Assembly (NCBI GenBank): GCA_017992305.1
Contig: JAGOOX010000004.1
Coordinates: 1 to 35,445, forward strand
Length of the DNA stretch: 35,445 nucleotides
Source: Minisyncoccota bacterium
GTDB lineage: Bacteria > Patescibacteriota > Minisyncoccia > Phycocordibacterales > UBA9973
Direction: 5' to 3'
The position numbers and the translations under genes were made by a program. Of the stretch, positions 15,476-22,260 are shown piece after piece (position 1 is the stretch's first letter; each line of letters starts with the position of its first letter). The notes beneath the pieces are model-generated. The model saw only the letters and a program-made list of their open reading frames with translations. It had not been told where the DNA came from and made no database searches.

Positions 15476-17950
15476 TTAGAATGTTATTGTTTTAGATGTA
15501 GAGTTACTCATTACATCTTCAGTTATTAGTGTTACTGAGTTCTGCTCTAAGACATCCTCGGTTGTTAATTGTTTTGAGAAGTTACTTGTTGTTGTTTCGC
15601 CAATAAATTTACCATTAAAAAATACATTTGTTTTTCTTATTTGATTTTTTGAAGTTATTGAAAAATCAAAAGATAATAAATTATTTTTTAATATTTCATA
15701 AGGATTTGTTGTTATTATTATTTGGGGTTTGTTTATGTTTGATTCTGTATTTAAGTTTAAACTCATTGAGCTACCATAACGACCTGAATTTTTTGACCAC
15801 CAGTTTTGTACGCCGTACTCCCAGTTTTTAAACATTGGGTTATTATATGGGTTGCTTGGTTTATCACCTAGCGGATTGTTTTTGTCTACGTAGTAAAGTA
15901 TTGAGTGTACACCACCACTTATAACTTCTTTTTTAAATTCTATTGGTGTTGTGTCGTCAGCTAACATACCTGTTCTAGAATCTATGATTTTTGACTCGTC
16001 ACCCATCCATGAACCACGCAGGCTAGGTTTAATATTTGTGTTTATTGCTGGTGCTTCCATGAATACTTCGGCTGGATATTTTGATAGAGCATAGCGCATA
16101 AATTCATTCCATGAAGGGCCGGCAATTGCAGCACCACCTTTTTTCATTTGTTTATTGTCATTATTACCTGCCCAAACACCAACTGTAATGTTTGGTGTAT
16201 AACCAATTAACCAAGCGTCCTTATTGTTGTTTGTAGTACCTGTTTTAGCCGCTATTTGGTATCCGGGTATATATAGTGCTGAATTAGCGCCAAACGTTGG
16301 TATACGGGCCGTATTATCGGTTAGAACGCTAGCTAGGGTTTTGGTTGCATCTTCGGTTATTACCTGAGTACCTTCTTTTTCGGTGTACTCTTCTAGAACA
16401 TTACCTTTACCATCTACAACTCTTAAAATGCCAGTATCTGGTAAAAACTTTCCATAATTAGCTAATGTGCTATAACCATGAACCATATCTAGTAGTGAAA
16501 CTTCACCACCTCCTAGAACCAAAGAAAGCCCATACTGATCTTTATTACCAGCTAGATCAATACCTAAATCCTTGGCTGTTTTTATGGTTTCATCAATACC
16601 GACTAAATATAAAAGTTTTACAGCTGGTATGTTGATTGATTGTTGTAATGCATCTCGTAACTTTATTGGGCCCTTGAATGTTCCATCAAAATTGTCAGGG
16701 CTATAACATTGTTTATCGGTACTACCCCATGGTGCACAACCGGTATTAAATTCTGTTGGGACATCAAATAAGACAGTATCTGGTGTATAACCTTTTTCAA
16801 AAGCTTTAGCATAAACAATTGGCTTAAATGATGATCCGGGTTGTCTTTGGGCTGTTGCAACATTATAAGCACCGTCAATTTTTGTGTCAAAGTAGTCACG
16901 TGAGCCAACCATGGCTAGTATTTGACCACTTTTTGGGTCTATAGTTACAAGGGCTTGATTACTAGCATCAAACGCCTTCTCGGCTTCTAGGGATTTACGC
17001 TTTAATATTTCCTCGGCCTTTTTTTGTAAATCATAATCGAGTGTTGTGTAAACTGATAGACCACCGTTTTCAACTGCTTCGTCGCCATATTTTAGAGCCA
17101 AATATTCTTTTATGTAAAATACAAAGTGTGGAGACTTGATACCCCTATTTTCAGCTGGAGCAAAAACCACAACCTCGGCAAGGGCTTTTTTGTATTCGTC
17201 TTCTGTAATAGCGCCAGTGTCTAACATTCTTTTTAGTACATAGTTTTTACGGTCTTCAAGTTTTTGTTTATTTTTACCATATGGTGAATAAATACTTGGG
17301 CCCTTTGGAATTGCCGCCATATAAGCCGACTCTGCCAATGTTAAATCTTTGGGATCTTTGTTAAACAAACCCCTGGCACCTTCATAGGCACCATAGGTAA
17401 CACCCCCGTATGGGTTTTGGTTTAGGTAAGTTTCTAAAATTTGATCCTTACTCATGGTTGACTCTATTCGAATTGCCAATACCCACTCTTTTATTTTTCG
17501 AGAAACTGTTCGTTCGCGAGTTAAGATTGCATTTTTAACAACCTGTTGAGTTATTGTTGAACCACCTTGTTTTTTGCCAGTGGTAAGTGTTTTAAATATT
17601 GCGTAAATTGTTGATTTTGGTCGAACACCACCGTGTGTATAAAATGTGGCATCTTCAACTGCAATAGTCGCTTTCTTTAAATTCTCGCCCATGTTGGCTA
17701 GTGGTATTTCAGTTCGCCTAACTGAACCTTGTAGGTCATACAAAACGATATCACCAGTCCTGTCATAAATTTTAGTTGAGTTGCTAATTTTATAATCTAA
17801 AAAGTTGTTAAAATCAGGCAACTTCATTTGGCTGTAAACTAAAACAACGATTGTTACAAAAATGAAGCACAGACTTAAAAAACCCAATAAAAGGTTCCTA
17901 AGAACTGGACTTTTTGTATTTTTTGATTTTTTAAATTCTTTTTTATCCAT
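15476..17950 (-). CDS. Class A penicillin-binding protein (PBP1A family)
   Basis: An 824-residue bifunctional peptidoglycan synthase. A cytoplasmic basic tail is followed by one membrane helix (about 17-40). The GT51 glycosyltransferase domain shows VEDATFYTHGG (catalytic Glu99), GGSTITQQVVKNA, RKIKEWVLAIRIE and the LNQNPYGG motif. The transpeptidase domain shows PGSSFKP (nucleophile Ser373, Lys376), QSINIPAVKLL as the SxN motif, and AAKTGTTNN (Lys569-Thr-Gly). After about residue 640 comes an extra C-terminal region of some 180 residues ending in an Ig/FN3-like beta domain (FFNGKFIGETTTSNF). It polymerises glycan strands and cross-links peptides outside the membrane. It is convergent with the dnaN operon. 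Confidence 0.96.
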   Translation of the reverse strand: MDKKEFKKSKNTKSPVLRNLLLGFLSLCFIFVTIVVLVYSQMKLPDFNNFLDYKISNSTKIYDRTGDIVLYDLQGSVRRTEIPLANMGENLKKATIAVEDATFYTHGGVRPKSTIYAIFKTLTTGKKQGGSTITQQVVKNAILTRERTVSRKIKEWVLAIRIESTMSKDQILETYLNQNPYGGVTYGAYEGARGLFNKDPKDLTLAESAYMAAIPKGPSIYSPYGKNKQKLEDRKNYVLKRMLDTGAITEDEYKKALAEVVVFAPAENRGIKSPHFVFYIKEYLALKYGDEAVENGGLSVYTTLDYDLQKKAEEILKRKSLEAEKAFDASNQALVTIDPKSGQILAMVGSRDYFDTKIDGAYNVATAQRQPGSSFKPIVYAKAFEKGYTPDTVLFDVPTEFNTGCAPWGSTDKQCYSPDNFDGTFKGPIKLRDALQQSINIPAVKLLYLVGIDETIKTAKDLGIDLAGNKDQYGLSLVLGGGEVSLLDMVHGYSTLANYGKFLPDTGILRVVDGKGNVLEEYTEKEGTQVITEDATKTLASVLTDNTARIPTFGANSALYIPGYQIAAKTGTTNNNKDAWLIGYTPNITVGVWAGNNDNKQMKKGGAAIAGPSWNEFMRYALSKYPAEVFMEAPAINTNIKPSLRGSWMGDESKIIDSRTGMLADDTTPIEFKKEVISGGVHSILYYVDKNNPLGDKPSNPYNNPMFKNWEYGVQNWWSKNSGRYGSSMSLNLNTESNINKPQIIITTNPYEILKNNLLSFDFSITSKNQIRKTNVFFNGKFIGETTTSNFSKQLTTEDVLEQNSVTLITEDVMSNSTSKTITF

Positions 17951-17961
17951 AAAATTACTTT

Positions 17962-17997
17962 AACACAAAAACCAAGCAATCGCTTGGTTTTTGTGTT
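17962..17997 (-). terminator. Rho-independent terminator
   Basis: A perfect 16-bp stem (AACACAAAAACCAAGC / GCTTGGTTTTTGTGTT) with a 4-nt loop lies between the small acidic gene and the PBP gene. On the minus strand it follows the acidic gene. The T-rich side of the stem serves as the U tract. Confidence 0.75.
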
Positions 17998-18017
17998 TAT
18001 TTTTAAATATTTTTTAT

Positions 18018-18239
18018 TTAGTTTATTTCGCCAGCGTTTGATTCTTCTTCGTTACCTAGTGCTTGAAAACCACCAGAGAATTCACTGTCTTCACTATCTA
18101 GTGCAAAAGGGTCTTCTGTCTCAACTTCTTCGCCAGACATATCATCTTCTTCGTTAAACTTAAATTCGCTATCAAAACGATTCACTTTGTTTGCAAGGAT
18201 CGGTTCGCTAGAAACTATTTCTTCATCTTCTTTATCCAT
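18018..18239 (-). CDS. Small acidic hypothetical protein
   Basis: A 73-residue, strongly acidic protein rich in Glu, Asp and Ser, with no hydrophobic core, cysteines or membrane helix. It is probably disordered. It lies 61 bp downstream of ruvC on the same strand and is closed by a strong terminator. Its codon pattern looks like that of a real gene and it starts with ATG at 18239. No family was recognised; no function is proposed. Confidence 0.6.
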   Translation of the reverse strand: MDKEDEEIVSSEPILANKVNRFDSEFKFNEEDDMSGEEVETEDPFALDSEDSEFSGGFQALGNEEESNAGEIN

Positions 18240-18300
18240 GATTTTTAAAATAAATTAGTAATTAAGAAGTGTTATATCAAGCTTTAAAAAACTTTGCAAG

Positions 18301-18828
18301 TTATTTTTGTCGGTGCTGTGCAAAAAAAGTTAAACCAATACAAATTGCATCAATTTCATCGTCTAACATTTTTACATTTGGTATTTCAATTAGTTTTTTA
18401 GCCATAAAATATATAGCTTTTTTGTCGGCTCGCCCCGAACCTGTAATCGCGATTTTAATATCGGCAGGGTGAAGTTCAATAATTTTTAAACCATATTTTT
18501 TGGCGATGTATAATATTATACCGCGGGCCTCGGCCACCATCATGGCTGTTTTTGCATTATTACTGAAAAATAATTTTTCTGTGGCTAGAAATTCTGGTTT
18601 ATGTTTTAAAACTGTCTCTTCGATTTTTTGACCAATTAAAAATAGTCTTTCAGTGTGGTCAATTTTTGAACTGGTTTTAAAACACTCTGAAAAAATTAAT
18701 TTTTCTGCAAATTTATTTTGACCACTTACTTTTTCTAAAACAGCAACACCTAGTCGTTCATACCCTGGGTCGATGGCTAAAACTTTTAAATTTTTATTTA
18801 AATCTTTTTCAGTACTATTTTTTATCAT
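18301..18828 (-). CDS. ruvC: Holliday junction resolvase RuvC
   Basis: A 175-residue endonuclease that cleaves Holliday junctions. The start at ATG 18828 is preferred; an upstream in-frame TTG at 18855 would overlap ruvB by 20 bp. The four acidic metal ligands can be placed: Asp20 in LAIDPGYERLG, Glu in ATEKLFFSNNAKTA, and the paired Asp in KMLDDEIDAICIG. The ITGSGRADK segment, equivalent to VxGxGxAxK, supports the call. ruvB lies 7 bp upstream, so they form an operon. ruvA is not in the window. Confidence 0.95.
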   Translation of the reverse strand: MIKNSTEKDLNKNLKVLAIDPGYERLGVAVLEKVSGQNKFAEKLIFSECFKTSSKIDHTERLFLIGQKIEETVLKHKPEFLATEKLFFSNNAKTAMMVAEARGIILYIAKKYGLKIIELHPADIKIAITGSGRADKKAIYFMAKKLIEIPNVKMLDDEIDAICIGLTFFAQHRQK

Positions 18829-18835
18829 TTTGTAG

Positions 18836-19852
18836 TTACTTTTCTTTGATATCAAAACCTAATAATTCATAAGCTTTGTTTGTGGCAATGCGACCCCTTT
18901 GTGTACGTTCAATAAAACCTTGTTGTATTAGGTAGGGTTCGATCACGTCTTCGATTGTTGACTCTTCCTCTGACAACGCTGACGCTAGTGTGTTAACACC
19001 GGTTGGGCCACCGTTAAATTTTTCAATCAAAACCCCTAAGTATTTGCGGTCAGATTGGTTTAGGCCACTATCGTCAACACCCAACATGTCTAATGCTTCT
19101 TTGGCGACATTTTTAGTTGCGTCTTTTTTATAAACTTGTGCAAAATCACGCACACGCTTTAAAAAATAATTTGCCGTACGGGGTGTTTGACGACTACGAA
19201 TTACAACCTCATTTATGGCGTCAGTGTCAGCAACTAGGCCTAGTAGTTTTGCTGAACGCTCGACTATTTTAGTTAATTCATCAATTGAATAATATTCTAG
19301 TCTGTATGCTCCACCTGAAAAACGTGACCTTAATGGGGCCGACAATGACGCAACCTTGGTTGTAGCACCAATTAGTGTAAATGGTGGCAGGTCTAATTGT
19401 ATGGTGCGGGCCGATGGGCCCTTGCCGATAATAATATCTAAAACGCCCGATTCCATAGCGGGGTATAGAACCTCTTCAATCATTTTGTTTAACCTATGTA
19501 TTTCGTCAATAAATAATATGTCGCCTGGTTGTAGGTTTGTTAGTATAGATGCTAAATCGCCAACTTTTTCAATTGCGGGCCCAGATGTAACCCGAATTTG
19601 TCGGCCAGTTTCGCGGGCAATTAGGTGGGCAAGGGTAGTTTTACCCAAACCTGGTGGGCCATAAAATAAAATGTGTTCGGCTGGGTGGTTACGCTCGCTA
19701 GCAGCTAAAAGTAGTATTTTAACATTGTCTTTTATATGCTCTTGGCCAACATATTCGGCCCAAGTATCGGGTCGTAGGGTACTGTCTAAAAAGCCCTCGT
19801 CATGAAGTTTTTGAACGTCTTTTTCTTGATTTTTTACTGTTTTTTGGCTCAT
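18836..19852 (-). CDS. ruvB: Holliday junction branch migration helicase RuvB
   Basis: A 338-residue AAA+ motor of normal length. The Walker A is YGPPGLGKTTLAH and the Walker B is LFIDEIHRLN. The sensor 1 region is LIGATTKVASLSAPLRSRF, where RuvB normally has GATTRxGxLxxPLRxRF. The winged-helix C-terminal region is IEPYLIQQGFIERTQRGR. It acts with RuvA to drive branch migration before RuvC cuts. The first 26 bases around the start codon are duplicated just upstream (see the repeat at 19820-19877). No clear promoter was found; the divergent intergenic region ahead holds a DnaA-box cluster. Confidence 0.97.
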   Translation of the reverse strand: MSQKTVKNQEKDVQKLHDEGFLDSTLRPDTWAEYVGQEHIKDNVKILLLAASERNHPAEHILFYGPPGLGKTTLAHLIARETGRQIRVTSGPAIEKVGDLASILTNLQPGDILFIDEIHRLNKMIEEVLYPAMESGVLDIIIGKGPSARTIQLDLPPFTLIGATTKVASLSAPLRSRFSGGAYRLEYYSIDELTKIVERSAKLLGLVADTDAINEVVIRSRQTPRTANYFLKRVRDFAQVYKKDATKNVAKEALDMLGVDDSGLNQSDRKYLGVLIEKFNGGPTGVNTLASALSEEESTIEDVIEPYLIQQGFIERTQRGRIATNKAYELLGFDIKEK

Positions 19853-19877
19853 TTTTCTTGATTTTTTACTGTTTTTT
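19820..19877. repeat. 26-bp direct repeat spanning the ruvB start
   Basis: Two identical 26-bp copies (19820-19845 and 19852-19877), period 32 bp. The first lies inside ruvB codons 3-11 and the second directly upstream of the ATG. It looks like a tandem duplication that created or copied the 5' region of ruvB. Confidence 0.85.
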
Positions 19878-19951
19878 TAGTTATTTTGACTTTTATTTTA
19901 CCCGTTTTTCAACCACTTTCTGCCTGTTTTTAACCTTGTTTTTAAACGTAT

Positions 19952-19978
19952 TTGTCCACAATATTCACATTACCCACA
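19952..19978 (+). promoter_or_regulatory. Three abutting DnaA-box-like 9-mers
   Basis: TTGTCCACA, ATATTCACA and TTACCCACA follow each other head to tail with no gap. Each has one mismatch to TTATNCACA. The cluster lies 22 bp upstream of the -35 of a strong promoter and resembles the arrangement at the dnaA origin region. Confidence 0.6.
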
Positions 19979-20000
19979 GGATTTAAGACTAGCGTCAATA

Positions 20001-20028
20001 TTGACAAATGATTTCATATTGCTATAAT
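20001..20028 (+). promoter_or_regulatory. Strong promoter of the putative ncRNA
   Basis: TTGACA (20001-20006), a 16-nt spacer with TGC extension, and TATAAT (20023-20028). Both hexamers are perfect. The predicted start is near 20035. Confidence 0.85.
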
Positions 20029-20034
20029 AGAAGT

Positions 20035-20330
20035 CTTGGTGATGGATTTGTGAGATTATTTAAGGAACTATTTGTATAAATTTTTCTTTAAACTTTCTCG
20101 TAAATCTATTATACCAAAGAAGGCACAACTCTCTAAGTGGCCAGCTCCGGCCCAGGGGATCGTGAAGAGGACGTTCTGGTTTCGACTGGATCTATCCTTT
20201 GAGCTTTTCCTACTCGCAATTATGTATAATCGCGAGGGCCGTTTAGAGATTTGTGCTTTTTTAATGCAAAAAAACTCAAGATATATTTTTTATATAATTC
20301 AAAACCCCCTAATTTTCAGGGGGTTTGTTT
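20035..20330 (+). ncRNA. Putative structured RNA of about 295 nt, family not recognised
   Basis: The unit runs from a consensus promoter to a terminator with no credible protein. The 87-residue frame inside (20072-20335) runs through the terminator hairpin and shows no domain, so it is rejected. Visible structure: AGCTC (20143-20147) pairs with GAGCT (20201-20205), and directly inside it AGGGGAT (20154-20160) pairs with ATCCTTT (20194-20200), with the CGGCCC bulge between them. A long hairpin lies at 20213-20236 (CTCGC-A-ATTAT / ATAAT-C-GCGAG). The GGACGTTCTGGTTTCGACTG segment resembles the 5' end of tmRNA, but no T-arm or matching acceptor 3' end exists nearby. No RNase P or SRP RNA hallmark was seen. 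A 6S-like RNA remains possible. Confidence 0.65.
20302..20330 (+). terminator. Terminator of the putative ncRNA
   Basis: AAACCCCCT pairs with AGGGGGTTT around a 7-nt loop, followed by GTTTATT. It is placed just before the independent promoter of the M16 gene. Confidence 0.85.
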
Positions 20331-20331
20331 A

Positions 20332-20360
20332 TTGACAAAACATATAAAATAGTGTATATT
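20332..20360 (+). promoter_or_regulatory. Promoter of the M16 peptidase gene
   Basis: TTGACA (20332-20337), a 17-nt spacer and TATATT (20355-20360). The ATG is 25 nt further, giving a leader of about 19 nt. The AAAGGA element (20364-20369) overlaps the predicted transcription start and lies too far from the ATG to be a normal Shine-Dalgarno. Confidence 0.8.
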
Positions 20361-20385
20361 GTAAAAGGAAAATTAATAAAATCTA

Positions 20386-21666
20386 ATGGAAGAAATAAAA
20401 ACACTCGCCGAATTCGGCGTAACAAAACATGAAAAAGTCCTTGATAATGGGCTGCAAACTATCTTTATAGAAAAACCATTCTCGCCAATTTACGCCAAAA
20501 TTGTAATTGGTGCCGGATCGGTTTTTAACCCGTCCGACAATGGATTGGCTCATATGGCTGAGCATTTATTGGCTGGATCTAAAAACACATCCAAAGAGGA
20601 GTTTCATAGAATTATTGAGTCTATTGGGGGATTTAAAAACATGTTTACCTCAAGGGAATGGGCGTCGGTTAATGCCGAGGTTGCCGAAACGTCTCAGTTG
20701 CCGGCAGTATCAAAATTATTTGATGAAGCCTTGGCGTCTATTTATTTAACGCCTGAATTTTTAAGGAAAGAAAAAGAAGTGATCTTTTCTGAAATTCAAG
20801 AAGTCTTAAATAAAAATCCTTACCGTAATGCCTCTAGACAAATACTGCGTGCGTTTACTCAGTCGAGCCCATGGAGTTATTCGAATTTTGGTGAGGTTGA
20901 TCAAATGATGAATCTAACGACTAGTGATATTGAAGACTTTTTCTCTAAGTATTATGTTGTTGAAAATATGCTTTTGGTTGTTGCTGGTGGGTGCAAAATG
21001 TCTGACATTGAAGAACAGTTTTCAAAAATCAATTTTTTACATGGAACAAGGGCTGTATTGCCCGAAAGTCCTAAGGTTGTAAACAACCAAAGATTTTTTC
21101 AAGCGCTGGATGTTTCGCAAACAGAACTTTCTGTGGGCTTTAAGGGTCCAAATCCTAATACACGAGAAAGTCATGTTTTAAACTTTGCAATGTTTTTTGC
21201 TCATGATGGTTTAGCTTCACGTTTTTACAGAAGTATTCGAGGCGACAAATCTCTCGCTTACAGTCTTTCTGGAAATATGCTTGTTCTAAATAGGACAAAA
21301 TATTTTGGAACCGTTTTGAGTGTACCTGGTGCTAAAATTGATGAAACAATCGACACTGTGCTTGATTGCTATCAAAATTTTGCATCAGAGGGCATGACCC
21401 AAAAAGAGATTGATGGTAAAAATGAAACAGCTTGGTTTTCTGTAAAAAGAAATATGGAGCGTTCGTTTGATTGGGTTGAAAAATTTGACAACTTCTTGTT
21501 CGAAAATGAAAGTATCAACACTGTCTTTGGAGAGTTTCCAGGCGTTTATAACTTTAGAAAAAGCATTACTGTTGACGAGATCGACGCAGTGCTTAAAAAA
21601 TATATAACGCCCGAGTCTTTTAACTTACATGTAGTCGGCAAAGAACCCAGTAAAAAATATTTTTAA
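20386..21666 (+). CDS. M16 family zinc metallopeptidase (pitrilysin/insulinase-like)
   Basis: A 426-residue single-chain M16 peptidase of the half-size (two-domain) type. The inverted zinc site HMAEH lies at residues 56-60 (His56, Glu59 catalytic, His60), and the third ligand is a Glu near residue 136 in FSEIQEVLNKNPYR. The second, non-catalytic domain begins around residue 230. No signal peptide is visible, so it should be cytoplasmic unless exported by another route. In other bacteria half-size M16 proteins process peptides, often as pairs; no inactive partner is adjacent here. It has its own strong promoter and a terminator at both ends of the unit. Confidence 0.93.
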   Translation: MEEIKTLAEFGVTKHEKVLDNGLQTIFIEKPFSPIYAKIVIGAGSVFNPSDNGLAHMAEHLLAGSKNTSKEEFHRIIESIGGFKNMFTSREWASVNAEVAETSQLPAVSKLFDEALASIYLTPEFLRKEKEVIFSEIQEVLNKNPYRNASRQILRAFTQSSPWSYSNFGEVDQMMNLTTSDIEDFFSKYYVVENMLLVVAGGCKMSDIEEQFSKINFLHGTRAVLPESPKVVNNQRFFQALDVSQTELSVGFKGPNPNTRESHVLNFAMFFAHDGLASRFYRSIRGDKSLAYSLSGNMLVLNRTKYFGTVLSVPGAKIDETIDTVLDCYQNFASEGMTQKEIDGKNETAWFSVKRNMERSFDWVEKFDNFLFENESINTVFGEFPGVYNFRKSITVDEIDAVLKKYITPESFNLHVVGKEPSKKYF

Positions 21667-21674
21667 CAAAATTT

Positions 21675-21712
21675 AAATCGGAAGGTTGTAATACACAATC
21701 TTCCGATTTTTT
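21675..21712 (+). terminator. Rho-independent terminator after the M16 gene
   Basis: AAATCGGAAG pairs with CTTCCGATTT, extended inward by TTGT/ACAA with single bulges, followed by a T run. It begins 9 bp after the stop. Confidence 0.9.
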
Positions 21713-21740
21713 AATTCCACGTGCATAAGATCTGGTTTAC

Positions 21741-21769
21741 TTGACAAGACTATTTAAATCTGATTAAAT
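21741..21769 (+). promoter_or_regulatory. Promoter of the small membrane protein gene
   Basis: TTGACA (21741-21746), a 17-nt spacer and TTAAAT (21764-21769), with the ATG 20 nt later. The -35 is perfect and the -10 is weak. Confidence 0.6.
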
Positions 21770-21789
21770 AAATTAAAAGATACGAAAAA

Positions 21790-22206
21790 ATGAAAAGTAT
21801 ATCCAAGCTCCTACTGGCTACTTTTGTAGCGATTTTAATTATTGTTTTAGTTGCCCAGTTTAATTACTATGCAATTGGTTACTATGTAAAAATTAATGCC
21901 ATTATTGCAAGTGTGTTTATTGTTGTGTGGGCCCTTCTTTCAGATAGCTACCGTGGTCACACAGAAGTTGGTCATGAGGGTATGGTTGTTTCAGTCATAG
22001 AAATGAAGACCGGTTGGCTGATACTATTTTTGGCTACATTGGGCGTATGTATTCCTATAGGTTTACTCATACGATGGTACTATTCTTATGGAATTTTATC
22101 TTTCCCAGAAAGCAATTCGGCGACATGGAAGAAGTCTCAAAAAAAGCTTTACATGTTTTTCAATAATAATATTGTAAATGTTAGATGTCTGCCAGACACA
22201 GATTAA
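21790..22206 (+). CDS. Hypothetical membrane protein, three helices
   Basis: A 138-residue protein. Hydrophobic segments lie at about residues 6-28, 34-52 and 73-97 (WLILFLATLGVCIPIGLLI). The short region between helices 2 and 3 is polar with His residues (YRGHTEVGHEG). The C-terminal 35 residues are soluble and end NIVNVRCLPDTD. It is a single-gene unit with its own promoter and a strong terminator. No family was recognised; the histidines could bind metal, but that is a guess. Confidence 0.7.
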   Translation: MKSISKLLLATFVAILIIVLVAQFNYYAIGYYVKINAIIASVFIVVWALLSDSYRGHTEVGHEGMVVSVIEMKTGWLILFLATLGVCIPIGLLIRWYYSYGILSFPESNSATWKKSQKKLYMFFNNNIVNVRCLPDTD

Positions 22207-22231
22207 AAAGTAAAAAACGCTACTATTTACT

Positions 22232-22260
22232 AAGCCGTCCCACAAGGGACGGCTTTTGTT
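22232..22260 (+). terminator. Rho-independent terminator
   Basis: A 10-bp GC-rich stem AAGCCGTCCC / GGGACGGCTT with loop ACAA, followed by TTGTTTT. It lies between the small membrane protein gene and the convergent pilB gene. Confidence 0.92.

Noticed and set aside
20171-20192. tmRNA 5'-end-like motif GGACGTTCTGGTTTCGACTG
   Set aside because: A tmRNA needs a matching 3' acceptor strand and a T-arm GGTTCGAATCC-like sequence. Neither is present downstream before the terminator nor upstream in a permuted arrangement, so the similarity is recorded only as a remark.
20072-20335. 87-residue open frame inside the ncRNA unit
   Set aside because: It reads through the terminator hairpin, has no domain or plausible start signal and overlaps conserved-looking RNA helices.
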